From positions 1-64,000 of the forward strand of contig NZ_JACSKY010000007.1 of assembly GCF_018617855.1 (NCBI RefSeq): 64,000 nt of DNA. Reading direction: 5' to 3'. The stretch is from Exiguobacterium qingdaonense. Lineage in GTDB: Bacteria; Bacillota; Bacilli; Exiguobacteriales; Exiguobacteriaceae. Of the stretch, positions 1 through 8,586 are shown piece after piece. The position numbers and the translations under genes were made by a program. Position 1 is the first letter of the stretch. Each line of letters starts with the position of its first letter. The notes below the pieces were generated by a model. It ran no database searches and was not told the DNA's origin. It saw nothing but the letters and a program-made list of their open reading frames with translations.

Positions 1-2
1 CG

Positions 3-119
3 AACTTTTGTTCGTCCTATCTGTCACAGGGGGAAAAGACGTTTGGACCGGGCGATTCATCTCCCACCTACGCCGAGCTTCGCCCCGAGTCGCTTAGAGG
101 AGGGAGAATTCTCGCCTGA
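3..119 (+). CDS. C-terminal tail of an unidentified gene (5' end outside the window)
   Basis: An open frame runs in from the left edge and stops at TGA 117-119. It gives 38 residues that read like a protein tail (GDSSPTYAELRPES near the middle). An imperfect hairpin sits inside it: 51-65 pairs with 102-116 with 11 of 15 positions matched. A basic, low-complexity tail followed by a hairpin is compatible with the right end of an IS605/TnpB-type element, but no catalytic part of such a protein is in the window. The frame itself is plausible; the family is a guess. Confidence 0.3.
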   Translation, partial: NFCSSYLSQGEKTFGPGDSSPTYAELRPESLRGGRILA

Positions 120-260
120 TTTAGTTAAACAATCGTCATTTTTTCCCCACGTGTCGTGTAAGATCTAGTCCGTTTGAACATTTCTGTATGTAATCGGAAA
201 ATCTTCAGCATATAATGAAAGAGATATACAAAATCATGAATCAATCGAGGAATTATAACT
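120..260 (+). promoter_or_regulatory. Upstream region of the MHYT-GGDEF-EAL gene
   Basis: TATAAT at 211-216 is a perfect -10 hexamer. No good -35 lies 17 bases upstream of it. A GAGG ribosome binding site at 247-250 is 10 bases before ATG 261. Nothing else is recognised here. Confidence 0.45.
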
Positions 261-2609
261 ATGGACCAACTAAGCAGTCACACGATGAGCCATAACGGGT
301 TTTTAATGACACTCGCATTCATCATCGCCAGCGTATCTGCCTTCATGGCGCTAGAACTGGCGAAGCGCGTCACAGGAGAAACAACCTCGTCCCATCGCGT
401 TTGGATTTTATTTGGGGGCACGACGCTCGGACTCGGGATTTGGTCGATGCATTTCGTGGCCATGCTTGCTCACACTTCACTTCATCACAGTACGTATTCC
501 ATCTGGCTCATCATCGGCTCGGTGATTCCTGCGATTGCCGGATGTGTTTTATCTTTTGGAATCATCTCTCGACACCCAACATGGCTAACACTCTTTCAGT
601 CTTCTGGACTGATGGGACTCGGGATTGTCAGTATGCACTATATTGGCATGTTCGCTATTCAAGGTGTTGATTTGGCATTCGATGCCTCTCTCGTCCTCTT
701 ATCCATTGTCATTGCGTGCGGGGCTTCATTCCTCGCCTTACGGGTCGGCTTCTTCTCGTCTTACTCCGCAAGCCGCTTCACCCTACCAGTGAAGTTGACC
801 TTCTCGCTCTTGATGGGGATGGCCATTTTTAGTATGCATCTTGTCGGTATGGAAGCCACGACGATTATACCGGATGCCTCTCAAGTGAGTCGCATCCCGA
901 TTGACCCAACTTTACTCGCATGGCTGATTACAGGAATCATGTTACTGCTGTTCGCGATGTACTTTATTGTCTATGCGTTAGACCGACAAATTCAAAAACG
1001 TGATTTCTTTCAAGCGACCATTTTAGAGTCGACACTTGAAGCCGTCGTGACGACAACGATTGATGGGGAAATCCAATATCGAAATCAAGCGTTCTCCGAC
1101 CTATTCGAAGGATGCACGACAGAGACTTTTTTTCAGGATTATCACCCTTTACTGTCTATCCGACAGCCGTTCTATCACCCGACACAAATTGAAACAGATC
1201 ATCGTATACTAGAAGTGATGTCTTATCCACTTCAGGATGATTCAAAAAGCCAAATCCTTTGGTTCATACGAGATGTGACGAAAACAATCACATCGCAACG
1301 GATGATTGAGCACATGGCATTCCATGATCCGCTCACCGATTTGCCGAACCGCTATAAACTCGATGCGTTACTTCAAGAAAGTGTACGACAGGAGCGTCCT
1401 GTCGCTTGTTTATACATCGATGTGAACCGTTGGCGTTTCTTGAGCGACCTGCTCGGTCACCATGGTGCTGACGAGTTAGTCGTTCAAGTCGCCAAACGTC
1501 TGCAGCATACGATTCATTTAGATGATGTGCTGACGAAGATCGGACCGTCCGAATTCATTATTTTGTTGTTCGCCCAGCGTAGCTCGATGGCCCAACAAAA
1601 AGCGGAAAAGTGTATGAAAGCCATCTCTTCTACATTCGATGTGGACGGAACGACACTCGAATTGACGATGAGCGCGGGAATCAGTCACTATCCAAAAGAC
1701 ACGCATTGCCCGAATGAGTTGATTCAGTTCGCTCGTCTGGCCGCGCACGAATCCGAACGTAATGGTAAAAATCAAATCAAAACGTTTGAAGAGGCGTCAC
1801 GCTCTCACATCATACGCACGATTGAAATCGAAAAATCTCTTGTCACGGCCTTGAGCAAAAATGAGCTCTCTCTCGTATACCAACCGAAAATCGACTTGAA
1901 GCAAAATCGATTGGAAGGCGTCGAGGCTTTAATCCGATGGCATCATCCACAACTCGGGAAGATTGCCCCGTCTGATTTTATCCCGATTGCGGAAAATACC
2001 GGATTGATTCACACAATCGGTACGTGGGTGATTCGGGAAGGCTGTCGCACTTGGGTGCGTTGGCAGCAAACCGGCATTCGTCCATTCACGTTATCGCTCA
2101 ACGTCTCCCCGCTCCAATTTGTACGTGAAGACTTTGTCGATACGTTGCAATCCATTCTATTAGAAACGGGGATGGACCCCATGTTTTTGGAGCTAGAAGT
2201 GACGGAGTCCTCGATGTTATCTTATGAGGCTTCGACCCGGGAGAAATTGACGCAGTTACATCAACTCGGGATATTGATCTCCCTTGACGATTTTGGTACC
2301 GGCTATTCTTCGTTCAGTCAGCTGCGTGAACTACCGGTGCAAGTGCTAAAAGTCGATCGGTCGTTCATCGTGAATCTGTTCACTGACCGCAATCAAGAGG
2401 CTATCGTTCGCTCGATGATTCAACTCGGTCATAATCTTGGGATGAAGGTCCTCATGGAGGGTGTAGAAACGTCCGCCCAACTCGAATGGCTACTGAAGGA
2501 GTCGTGCGATTATGTACAAGGTTACTATTTCAGTCATCCTTTATCCGAGACAGACCTTCCACTCCACGTGAAGGAGACGACCACATATCTCGAATTCGGG
2601 AAACACTAA
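261..2609 (+). CDS. MHYT-GGDEF-EAL membrane protein, probable c-di-GMP phosphodiesterase
   Basis: This 782-residue protein starts with about seven membrane helices (residues 15-250) carrying three MHYT-type motifs (MHFVAM, MHYIGM, MHLVGM), a module thought to bind copper and sense a gas or redox signal. A PAS-like linker follows, then GGDEF (about 350-510) and EAL (about 535-770). The GGDEF signature is degenerate: residues 428-432 read GPSEF, so cyclase activity is unlikely. The EAL domain keeps EALIRW (555 on), EVTESS, DDFGTGYSS and EGVET, so it should hydrolyse c-di-GMP. The degenerate GGDEF may serve as a GTP-binding regulatory domain, as is known in other tandem proteins. The gene is monocistronic, with a hairpin directly after the stop. 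Confidence 0.9.
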   Translation: MDQLSSHTMSHNGFLMTLAFIIASVSAFMALELAKRVTGETTSSHRVWILFGGTTLGLGIWSMHFVAMLAHTSLHHSTYSIWLIIGSVIPAIAGCVLSFGIISRHPTWLTLFQSSGLMGLGIVSMHYIGMFAIQGVDLAFDASLVLLSIVIACGASFLALRVGFFSSYSASRFTLPVKLTFSLLMGMAIFSMHLVGMEATTIIPDASQVSRIPIDPTLLAWLITGIMLLLFAMYFIVYALDRQIQKRDFFQATILESTLEAVVTTTIDGEIQYRNQAFSDLFEGCTTETFFQDYHPLLSIRQPFYHPTQIETDHRILEVMSYPLQDDSKSQILWFIRDVTKTITSQRMIEHMAFHDPLTDLPNRYKLDALLQESVRQERPVACLYIDVNRWRFLSDLLGHHGADELVVQVAKRLQHTIHLDDVLTKIGPSEFIILLFAQRSSMAQQKAEKCMKAISSTFDVDGTTLELTMSAGISHYPKDTHCPNELIQFARLAAHESERNGKNQIKTFEEASRSHIIRTIEIEKSLVTALSKNELSLVYQPKIDLKQNRLEGVEALIRWHHPQLGKIAPSDFIPIAENTGLIHTIGTWVIREGCRTWVRWQQTGIRPFTLSLNVSPLQFVREDFVDTLQSILLETGMDPMFLELEVTESSMLSYEASTREKLTQLHQLGILISLDDFGTGYSSFSQLRELPVQVLKVDRSFIVNLFTDRNQEAIVRSMIQLGHNLGMKVLMEGVETSAQLEWLLKESCDYVQGYYFSHPLSETDLPLHVKETTTYLEFGKH

Positions 2610-2648
2610 AACAATCGCCACTGTCTTTGCGACAATGGCGATTGTTTA
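2609..2648. terminator. Bidirectional terminator between the EAL gene and mtlD
   Basis: The 12-bp arms 2609-2620 and 2636-2647 are perfect complements (AAACAATCGCCA / TGGCGATTGTTT), and the A/T flanks can act as a U-tract on either strand. It separates two convergent genes. Confidence 0.8.
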
Positions 2649-3797
2649 TTATGATACGCGTTCTTTTTCCTCTTCCCGAATCAAATGGTATTGATCGAGA
2701 ATCAATTTCGTCAACGTGTCTCCTTCATGCAGATGAAGGTATTTTTCAATCGTCAACGAAATGCCGTTCTCCTCAATCGACGAATGGAGCTCCGATGATT
2801 CCGAGTCATTCGGATTGTCATAATGGAGAGCCGCTGCAATTCCATAAGCGAGTTCGTTCGGCTCGATCCCGTTATCCATCAATTCGCGCGCCGGTTTGAC
2901 GAGACGGTCGCTCGGTCCGAGTTTACGAATCGGAGAACGGGCTACGCGTGACACTTCATCTTTCAATTTCGGGTTCTCAAAACGCTTGATGATCTTTTGG
3001 ATATATTGGCTATGTTCTTTCGCCTCGAACCCGTATTTCTCGAGCAACAACCATCCTGTCTCATACAATGCGCCTTGGACGACTTGACGAACGCGACGAT
3101 CTTGTAACGCCTCATCAATCGTCGCCTTCCCAAACAATGAACCGATATATGACGCAATGGCATGTCCTGTATTGACCGTGAAGAGTTTTCGCTCGATATA
3201 CGGCCCAATCTCCTCGACCCATGTCACGCCCTGAATCGGTGGTTGTTCGTTGAGCCCTTTTGTTTCGATGACCCATTCATGGAACGTTTCCACTTCCACG
3301 TATAATGGGTCTTCATGTTGTTGTTGCGGGACGATGCGATCGACCGCGGCGTTCGGGAAGAAGGCGTTCGCCTCCCCGACACCACCACACGTCTCGACTT
3401 CCTGACGAAGAATCGCGCTACCATCGATCATATTCTCACATGCGATGACGTAGACCGGCGCATCCTCGACCTCACGTGCACGAAGCCCTTCACTGATCAA
3501 CGGTGCCACTTTTGAAAGAAGTGACGGTCCGACAGCCGTCGTCACGAGATCCGCTTCTGCAATCAAGTCCACGACACGAGCTGGTTCTTTCAAACTGTTG
3601 ACACCGCGAACCCGGTCGACGACGATGCGGTCAACACCATCCTCTGCGAACCCGACTTCATAATGACGTTTTGACTCAAGCGCTTCGATGACCGTGTCAT
3701 TCACATCGACAAACGTCACGTCATAACCACTCTGGTTGAGCAACAACCCGATGAATCCTCGTCCGATGTTCCCCGCTCCAAAATGAATAGCTTTCAT
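2649..3797 (-). CDS. mtlD: Mannitol-1-phosphate 5-dehydrogenase
   Basis: This 382-residue protein oxidises mannitol 1-phosphate, the product of MtlA/MtlF transport, to fructose 6-phosphate with NAD+. The N-terminus has the Rossmann nucleotide site GAGNIGRGF and a VDV strand that would contact NAD. Further on it has NAAVDRIVP and the family's long helical C-terminal half. Length matches the family. The start codon follows the mtlF stop directly (TAAATG), with AGAGGTGG as ribosome binding site inside the end of mtlF, so translation is probably coupled. It is the last gene of the mtlA-mtlF-mtlD operon. Confidence 0.95.
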   Translation of the reverse strand: MKAIHFGAGNIGRGFIGLLLNQSGYDVTFVDVNDTVIEALESKRHYEVGFAEDGVDRIVVDRVRGVNSLKEPARVVDLIAEADLVTTAVGPSLLSKVAPLISEGLRAREVEDAPVYVIACENMIDGSAILRQEVETCGGVGEANAFFPNAAVDRIVPQQQHEDPLYVEVETFHEWVIETKGLNEQPPIQGVTWVEEIGPYIERKLFTVNTGHAIASYIGSLFGKATIDEALQDRRVRQVVQGALYETGWLLLEKYGFEAKEHSQYIQKIIKRFENPKLKDEVSRVARSPIRKLGPSDRLVKPARELMDNGIEPNELAYGIAAALHYDNPNDSESSELHSSIEENGISLTIEKYLHLHEGDTLTKLILDQYHLIREEEKERVS

Positions 3798-4229
3798 TTA
3801 CGCCACCTCTTCCATAAAGAGCGTCAAGATTTCTTCTTCCGTCTGCGCCTGAACGAGGCGCTCCACGTTTCTTTCATCTGAGCAGAGGATCGCGATTTGC
3901 GACAGGAGTTCCAAATGCTCATCATTCACTCCAGCAATCCCGATGACGAGTTTGGCCGTTTGGCCCCCGAAGTCGACACCGTCCGGTACTTGCAGAAACG
4001 AGATTCCCGTCTTCTGAACCGCTGATTTCGCTGCTTCTGTACCGTGTGGAATGGCGACGTGATTTCCGATATAGACGCTCGCCATCGCTTGACGTTCATG
4101 CATCGCTTCTACATATTCTGGCGTCACGCAACCGGCCTCCTGTAGGACGGCTCCGGCTGCTGTGATCGCTTCCTCTGTCGTTGCGAATGTTTGGTTGAGT
4201 CGAATCATCTCTGTTTGAATGAATGGCAT
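3798..4229 (-). CDS. mtlF: Mannitol PTS EIIA component
   Basis: This 143-residue cytoplasmic EIIA of the mannitol/fructose type passes phosphate from HPr to the EIIB domain of MtlA. The phosphorylated histidine is in GNHVAIPHG (about residues 55-63), the family's signature. It is a free-standing EIIA, as in Bacillus, while the upstream mtlA supplies EIIC and EIIB. TAGGAGG lies 8 bases before the ATG. It sits between mtlA and mtlD in one operon. Confidence 0.95.
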   Translation of the reverse strand: MPFIQTEMIRLNQTFATTEEAITAAGAVLQEAGCVTPEYVEAMHERQAMASVYIGNHVAIPHGTEAAKSAVQKTGISFLQVPDGVDFGGQTAKLVIGIAGVNDEHLELLSQIAILCSDERNVERLVQAQTEEEILTLFMEEVA

Positions 4230-4273
4230 TTTAATTTCCTCCTAATGGCTAAACCGTGTCTCTATTTCTGAAT

Positions 4274-5695
4274 TCAAGAAATTTTGCTACGTTCCGCTTT
4301 AATTTCTTCGATCAATTGGTCATAGTAATCCGCGTTCAAGAAGTTCGTGACCGAACGATGAATCGCATTCGGTGCTTGTGCTTCCGCGCGCTCTGTCAAG
4401 TCTTCATGCGTGATGACGAATTGGGCATCTTTCGGCAAGTTGCTGATGGACGTGTTCGTCACTTTGATTGGCAAGTTCGCTTTGTTCACCTTGTTCCGGA
4501 GAACCGAGGCACCCATCGCACTTGACCCCATTCCAGCGTCACATGCGAAGATGATGTGGTCGACTTTATCAAGACGATCTGTCACGAGAGCTGATGCGTA
4601 AGACTGTTTGCCTTTCATCGCACTCACGTTCTCTGTTGCTTCTTCGAGTGATACTTCTTCTGCTGCGCTCGATTTCAAGATGACGCTCGCCACGGCGAAT
4701 GTGACCGCTGCCGATAAGAAGATCCCTGCCAAAAGTCCGATATATGAACCGCGTGACGCCATCGCGAGAATCGCGAAAATACTACCTGGTGAAGCCGGTG
4801 CGACGAGACCGACATCAAAGAGTACGAATGTGAAAATCCCTGTTGCGCCCCCTGCGATCATCGCAAGGATCAAGACTGGCTTCATCAATACGTATGGGAA
4901 GTAAATCTCATGAATCCCACCGAGGAAGTGGATGATGGCCGCACCTGGTGCCGTACGCTTCGCTGCACCTTTAGCGAAGAACATATAAGCGAGAAGTAAT
5001 CCAAGACCTGGTCCTGGGTTGGCTTCAAGTAAGAAGAGAACTGACTTTCCTGCCTCTGCCACTTGATCGACACCGAGCGGGCTCAAGATTCCGTGGTTGA
5101 TGGCATTGTTCAAGAAGAGAACTTTCGCTGGTTCGATGAACAAACTTGCAACCGGAAGTAGTTTCGCACCGACGATCCAGTCAACACCTGCCGCCATCAC
5201 TTTATCGAGGGCGCTCATGATCGGTCCGAAGATTTCGAATCCTCCAAGCATGAGAAGCCCACCGATGATTCCGACAGAGAAGTTGTTGACGAGCATTTCA
5301 AATCCTGCTTTAACTTTGCCTTCAAGGGCACGGTCGACTTGGCGGATGATATAACCACCGAGTGGACCTACAATCATCGCACCGAGGAACATCGGAATGT
5401 CTGTCCCGACGATGACCCCCATCGTGGCGAGCGCCCCGACGACACCACCTCGAACGTCGTGAATTAATTTACCACCTGTGAAACCGATGAGTAATGGTAA
5501 GAGATATGTGATTGTTGGACCAACGAGTTCTGCTAAGTTTTCGTTTGGCCACCATCCTGTCGGAATGAAGAGTGCCGTGATTATCCCCCAGGCAATGAAG
5601 GCACCGATGTTCGGCATGACCATTCCACTAAGGAAACTACCAAATCGTTGAACTTTGACTCGGATCCCGCCCGAGCTCGCTTGCGTATTCGCCAT
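4274..5695 (-). CDS. mtlA: Mannitol-specific PTS EIICB permease
   Basis: This 473-residue protein imports and phosphorylates mannitol. Residues 1-345 form the membrane EIIC domain, with GFEMLVNNFS and the sugar-binding GGIHEIYFPYVLM region. After a short linker, residues 380-473 form EIIB, whose phosphocysteine is in IIFACDAGMGSS. There is no fused EIIA; mtlF provides it, as in B. subtilis and Geobacillus. GGAGG lies 8 bases before ATG. It is first in the operon and carries the MtlR operator, cre and promoter upstream. In related bacteria the unphosphorylated EIIB domain of MtlA also binds and activates MtlR. Confidence 0.95.
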   Translation of the reverse strand: MANTQASSGGIRVKVQRFGSFLSGMVMPNIGAFIAWGIITALFIPTGWWPNENLAELVGPTITYLLPLLIGFTGGKLIHDVRGGVVGALATMGVIVGTDIPMFLGAMIVGPLGGYIIRQVDRALEGKVKAGFEMLVNNFSVGIIGGLLMLGGFEIFGPIMSALDKVMAAGVDWIVGAKLLPVASLFIEPAKVLFLNNAINHGILSPLGVDQVAEAGKSVLFLLEANPGPGLGLLLAYMFFAKGAAKRTAPGAAIIHFLGGIHEIYFPYVLMKPVLILAMIAGGATGIFTFVLFDVGLVAPASPGSIFAILAMASRGSYIGLLAGIFLSAAVTFAVASVILKSSAAEEVSLEEATENVSAMKGKQSYASALVTDRLDKVDHIIFACDAGMGSSAMGASVLRNKVNKANLPIKVTNTSISNLPKDAQFVITHEDLTERAEAQAPNAIHRSVTNFLNADYYDQLIEEIKAERSKIS

Positions 5696-5771
5696 GTATA
5701 AAACCTCCAGTCGTTTAAATGTGAAAGGTTGAATGTGTAGTGTAGCTAACCGGTTTGTGCTCTACACCCAT

Positions 5772-5840
5772 ATTGTATGCCTGGAGTAAGCGCTTTCTCA
5801 ATTCAATCCAGTTCACACTTTGGCAACATTTTGTGCCAAA
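5772..5840 (-). promoter_or_regulatory. mtlA promoter with MtlR operator and overlapping cre
   Basis: On the minus strand a 22-base palindrome (5819-5840, core TTGGCA...TTGCCAA) matches the MtlR consensus TTGNCACA-N4-TGTGNCAA. Next come -35 TTGAGA (complement of 5796-5801), an 18-base spacer, and -10 TACAAT (complement of 5772-5777). A cre-like site (GAAAGCGCTTAC, about 5784-5799) overlaps the -35. The arrangement predicts activation by MtlR from just upstream of -35 and CcpA repression on top of the promoter. Confidence 0.8.
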
Positions 5841-5841
5841 C

Positions 5842-5870
5842 AAAAAAATGACCATGGTTCGGTCATTTTT
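5842..5870 (-). terminator. mtlR terminator
   Basis: On the minus strand AAAAATGACC pairs with GGTCATTTTT, followed by further T residues. The mtlR stop codon TGA (5863-5865) lies inside the stem. It separates mtlR from the mtlA promoter. Confidence 0.75.
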
Positions 5871-7899
5871 CGTACAATGTCTCATGAATCATTTTCTTCA
5901 TGCATTCGTGCAGGAGCAAGCGAACGTCTTCTTTCGTCCCCGTGCTATAGAGGCGCATATGTTCCTCACTCTCAATGAGTGATCCACTGATCGCACTTAA
6001 GAACTGAAGTTCGACGTCTCGCGCTTCTTCTGGCGCAAGCAATACAAGGAGACGTGTTACGGGTTCGGTCGATTGATCCATCATGAGGAGCGGGATCGAT
6101 GTCGTTAAATCAAACGCAAACACACTCGCCTTCTCAATCGAGGCATGTCGCCCGTGGAATAACGCCAGTTTCGTACCCGGTACCCCGAGACCCGCCACCT
6201 CATGCCGACGTAGCAGTTGCGCGGATAACTGAATCCCGCTTTGGACAAGGTCCCGCTCTTCGAGATGTGTCCCGATGTCGACTAAAATATCCTCCAAACG
6301 ATCCGTATTGTTAAGTGTGACCAAGTCAAACTGGTCATCCATCCGCTCGAACGTCTCGACCAATTCCCCGAGCTCGGCAAAATCAAGCATCGTCGATCTC
6401 GGCTTTGAAGTCAGCGTTTGAAATGATTGCGGTAACGACAACAAGAGATGACGGACGCGTTGCACTTCTTCACTCGTCAGGAGCGGGTTGACGATTAACG
6501 TCGGCACCGACAGTGGTGGCAACGGCACGGTCGACAAGATGACATCATATTCTTCCAATCGATGCTGTTCGAGTCCAAAAAGTGACGAGTTGACGACGTC
6601 CTGCATCTCCGGGAACTCTTGACGCACGCGGTTGACGAGCATCTTCGACGAACCGAGTCCGGCCGAACAGATGACGAGCGCCCGATACTCGCGACGACGC
6701 ACCGGTTTAACGAGCGCTGCCGCGAAGTGCATCGCCCAAAAGACCGTCTCTTCTTCCGAGAACGTGTTCGTGCCAAAGACGATGTCGGCAGCCTGTTGAA
6801 TGGCCGAACGAAGTCCCGGATAGTCGCGGTCGATATGAGGCTTGACCGTACCCGTCTCCGGTAGCGCCTGTGTATTCATGCTCGACAAGATGTGTGCGAG
6901 CAGTCCTCGTTCGAGAGCCGCGTCATCCGTAAATGTGAATCCATAGATGAGTGAGACGTGATGTATCAATTTATGCACCCGAATCTGCATGATCCATCGT
7001 TCTTCTTCATCTTCTTTCATTTGATCTTTGATCGAGCGTAGACGGTTTGCTTCCTCTGCGAACCAGACACGTTCCGCCATCGAGTAAGTGATTCCGAGCG
7101 CTTCTTCCATATCGGTGGCGACTTTCAAGTAGTCCTCGGACCGTCCTTTCGTGTACATCTCTAAAAAGAAACCGGAATCTAACCGTGCCTGCTGTACCCC
7201 ATAAGCGAACGTGACCCGCATGATGGTGCGGTCATCCATCCGTTCAAACGAGCGGGACTTCAAATAATCATAGCCGTCCCGAAGTCCTTCAAGCATCGCC
7301 TCACATGGCACCGTCTTCAAAAAGGCTGGAATATAGTCGTCTTCCCCGCGGACGAAACGATAAAAGGCGAGCGTGTCCCAGTGGGCGAGCAGGGCGTTAA
7401 TGAGTAGCTTACGCTTCTCGGACTCGTAGCCGAGCACTCTAGCCCCGACACCTTTTTTCCGTTCGACTTCTAAATGATATTCTTCGAACCATCTGTCCAA
7501 TTTCTCCAAGTCTTGCGTCAACGTGCTCGGCGAGACGTGCATCTGTTTGGCGACCGCCTGCAATTTGAGTGTGTCATTTTCAAACAAGAGGCGCCACGCC
7601 AGCTCGAATAAGCGGTCTTCGCTCGTCGGGATCGCTTCTGCAGATAGGATGAGATCTTCTCGTAACTGTTGCTTCGCAGATGGCTTGCCGACAAGGCTCA
7701 GTCCATGCCCACGTTGCCAAGCGAGTTCGAGTTCGAACTCTTTTAAGATACCTTCAAGTAATTGTCGTTCCCGTTGAATCGTGCGCTCAGACAAATTCAC
7801 CGCCTGCGCGATTTCGGCGAGCGGTGTCGATGTTTCCGTTGCCAACAAGTGTAACAAGATCGAGCGCTCTCGTGCGCTCCACTCATGTTTCATGCTCAT
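5863..7899 (-). CDS. mtlR: Mannitol operon transcriptional activator MtlR (HTH-PRD-PRD-EIIB-EIIA)
   Basis: This protein of about 678 residues has a DeoR-like HTH (LAEIAQAVNLSERTIQRE), a second HTH, two PRD domains, a GatB-type EIIB domain with its cysteine in VICSAGLGSSKM, and a mannitol-type EIIA domain near the C-terminus (GVPGTKLALFHGRH). PRD2 keeps candidate phosphohistidines (LLAHILS, WAMHFAAAL), but PRD1 has no histidine, so HPr control should go through PRD2 only. The frame opens at 7965, but that would put a long overlap on the upstream gene; ATG 7899 or 7893, overlapping the upstream stop, is more likely and suggests coupled translation. It should activate mtlAFD when mannitol is present. 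Confidence 0.92.
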   Translation of the reverse strand: MSMKHEWSARERSILLHLLATETSTPLAEIAQAVNLSERTIQRERQLLEGILKEFELELAWQRGHGLSLVGKPSAKQQLREDLILSAEAIPTSEDRLFELAWRLLFENDTLKLQAVAKQMHVSPSTLTQDLEKLDRWFEEYHLEVERKKGVGARVLGYESEKRKLLINALLAHWDTLAFYRFVRGEDDYIPAFLKTVPCEAMLEGLRDGYDYLKSRSFERMDDRTIMRVTFAYGVQQARLDSGFFLEMYTKGRSEDYLKVATDMEEALGITYSMAERVWFAEEANRLRSIKDQMKEDEEERWIMQIRVHKLIHHVSLIYGFTFTDDAALERGLLAHILSSMNTQALPETGTVKPHIDRDYPGLRSAIQQAADIVFGTNTFSEEETVFWAMHFAAALVKPVRRREYRALVICSAGLGSSKMLVNRVRQEFPEMQDVVNSSLFGLEQHRLEEYDVILSTVPLPPLSVPTLIVNPLLTSEEVQRVRHLLLSLPQSFQTLTSKPRSTMLDFAELGELVETFERMDDQFDLVTLNNTDRLEDILVDIGTHLEERDLVQSGIQLSAQLLRRHEVAGLGVPGTKLALFHGRHASIEKASVFAFDLTTSIPLLMMDQSTEPVTRLLVLLAPEEARDVELQFLSAISGSLIESEEHMRLYSTGTKEDVRLLLHECMKKMIHETLYEK

Positions 7900-8152
7900 C
7901 CATCCATTCTTCGACAAGTAGTCGGTATTCCTCGAGCGACAGGAGTTGTCGGACTGACCGGACACGTGCGGTTGGATGGGTGACCGGGGTCGCCCCTTCC
8001 TGATAGAGAATCAAATCCACCTCATTCGGGATGTTTTGAATCGTTCCGTGCGTAATCGTACAAGACAAATATCCTTCGCTCGCTTGTGCGAATAACTTCG
8101 CCGCCATCGCACTCGTCACAAACCCGCTATGGCAAGCAATGTATACGTTCAT
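7883..8152 (-). CDS. Stand-alone PTS EIIB, galactitol (GatB)-like, coupled to mtlR
   Basis: This 89-residue protein begins MNVYIACHSGFVTSAMAAK. C7 sits in a C-x-S-G-x-x-T-S loop like the phosphocysteine loop of galactitol-type EIIB proteins. No matching EIIC or EIIA is nearby. Its stop overlaps the probable mtlR start by roughly 10-17 bases, so the two are probably translated together. In MtlR proteins a GatB-like domain is phosphorylated to control activity; a free GatB-like partner could compete with or relay phosphate to that domain, or titrate MtlR. That role is inference. The EIIB assignment is fairly secure; the substrate is unknown. Confidence 0.75.
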   Translation of the reverse strand: MNVYIACHSGFVTSAMAAKLFAQASEGYLSCTITHGTIQNIPNEVDLILYQEGATPVTHPTARVRSVRQLLSLEEYRLLVEEWMDEHET

Positions 8153-8269
8153 GTCAGCCCTTCTTTCGTCGCTTATCTTTATCTAATCATAAGTTGGAAC
8201 CGCTTACTTATCCTACTATTTTGCTTGTTGGCAAAGATATCGGCAAGTAGTAAAAAGCACCATTACTGA
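8153..8269 (-). promoter_or_regulatory. Upstream region of the EIIB-mtlR unit
   Basis: AAGAAGGG lies before the ATG at 8152. A cre-like stretch (GTAAGCGGTTCC on the minus strand, about 8198-8212) and a TATGAT -10 candidate are present. I could not find a convincing -35. Confidence 0.35.
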
Positions 8270-8513
8270 AGAGAAGTGCACCTGTAAAATTAAGTCGTTA
8301 CATAACCACCCTTTAAAACTGTTGGTATGACTGACTTTCAATATTTTATAGGCAAATTAGTTGTTCCCTGAAATCCAAGATCCGCTTTTATTTTTCACTC
8401 TTTTTCATGCTTTTCTCAGCATGCTTTTCCCTCGCTCTTTCCCTCAATAAAAAAGCACGAGCGAAAATCGATAGTGATTCCGATGTTCGCTCGTGTAAAG
8501 GAATATTTAATTT
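8270..8513. repeat. Direct-repeat copy 1 flanking the CBASS module (includes a terminator)
   Basis: This non-coding stretch resembles 11511-11755. The best-matching core is 8348-8381 against 11589-11622, nearly identical over about 34 bases (TAGGCAAATTAGTTGTTCCC). The two copies also share TAAGTCGTT, CTGACTT and a hairpin with the same loop (GTGATTCCGAT). In this copy the hairpin is 8453-8497, arms CACGAGCGAA / TTCGCTCGTG; read on the minus strand it is followed by TTTTTT and so terminates the CBASS operon. The short repeat ATTTAATTT (8505-8513) marks the edge of the insertion. Confidence 0.75.
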
Positions 8514-8586
8514 TTTTGATGCATATAAAGCAGTGTTAAAAAATAAGGCAGTTCAAGGTTTACTAGACATTTACTAATGCTGCAAA

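Noticed and set aside
1518..1775. Minus-strand 85-codon frame inside the EAL gene
   Set aside because: Shadow frame of a strongly coding gene; no ribosome binding site or motif.
6495..6776. Arginine-rich minus-strand frame inside mtlR
   Set aside because: Out-of-frame shadow; its composition reflects codon structure of mtlR.
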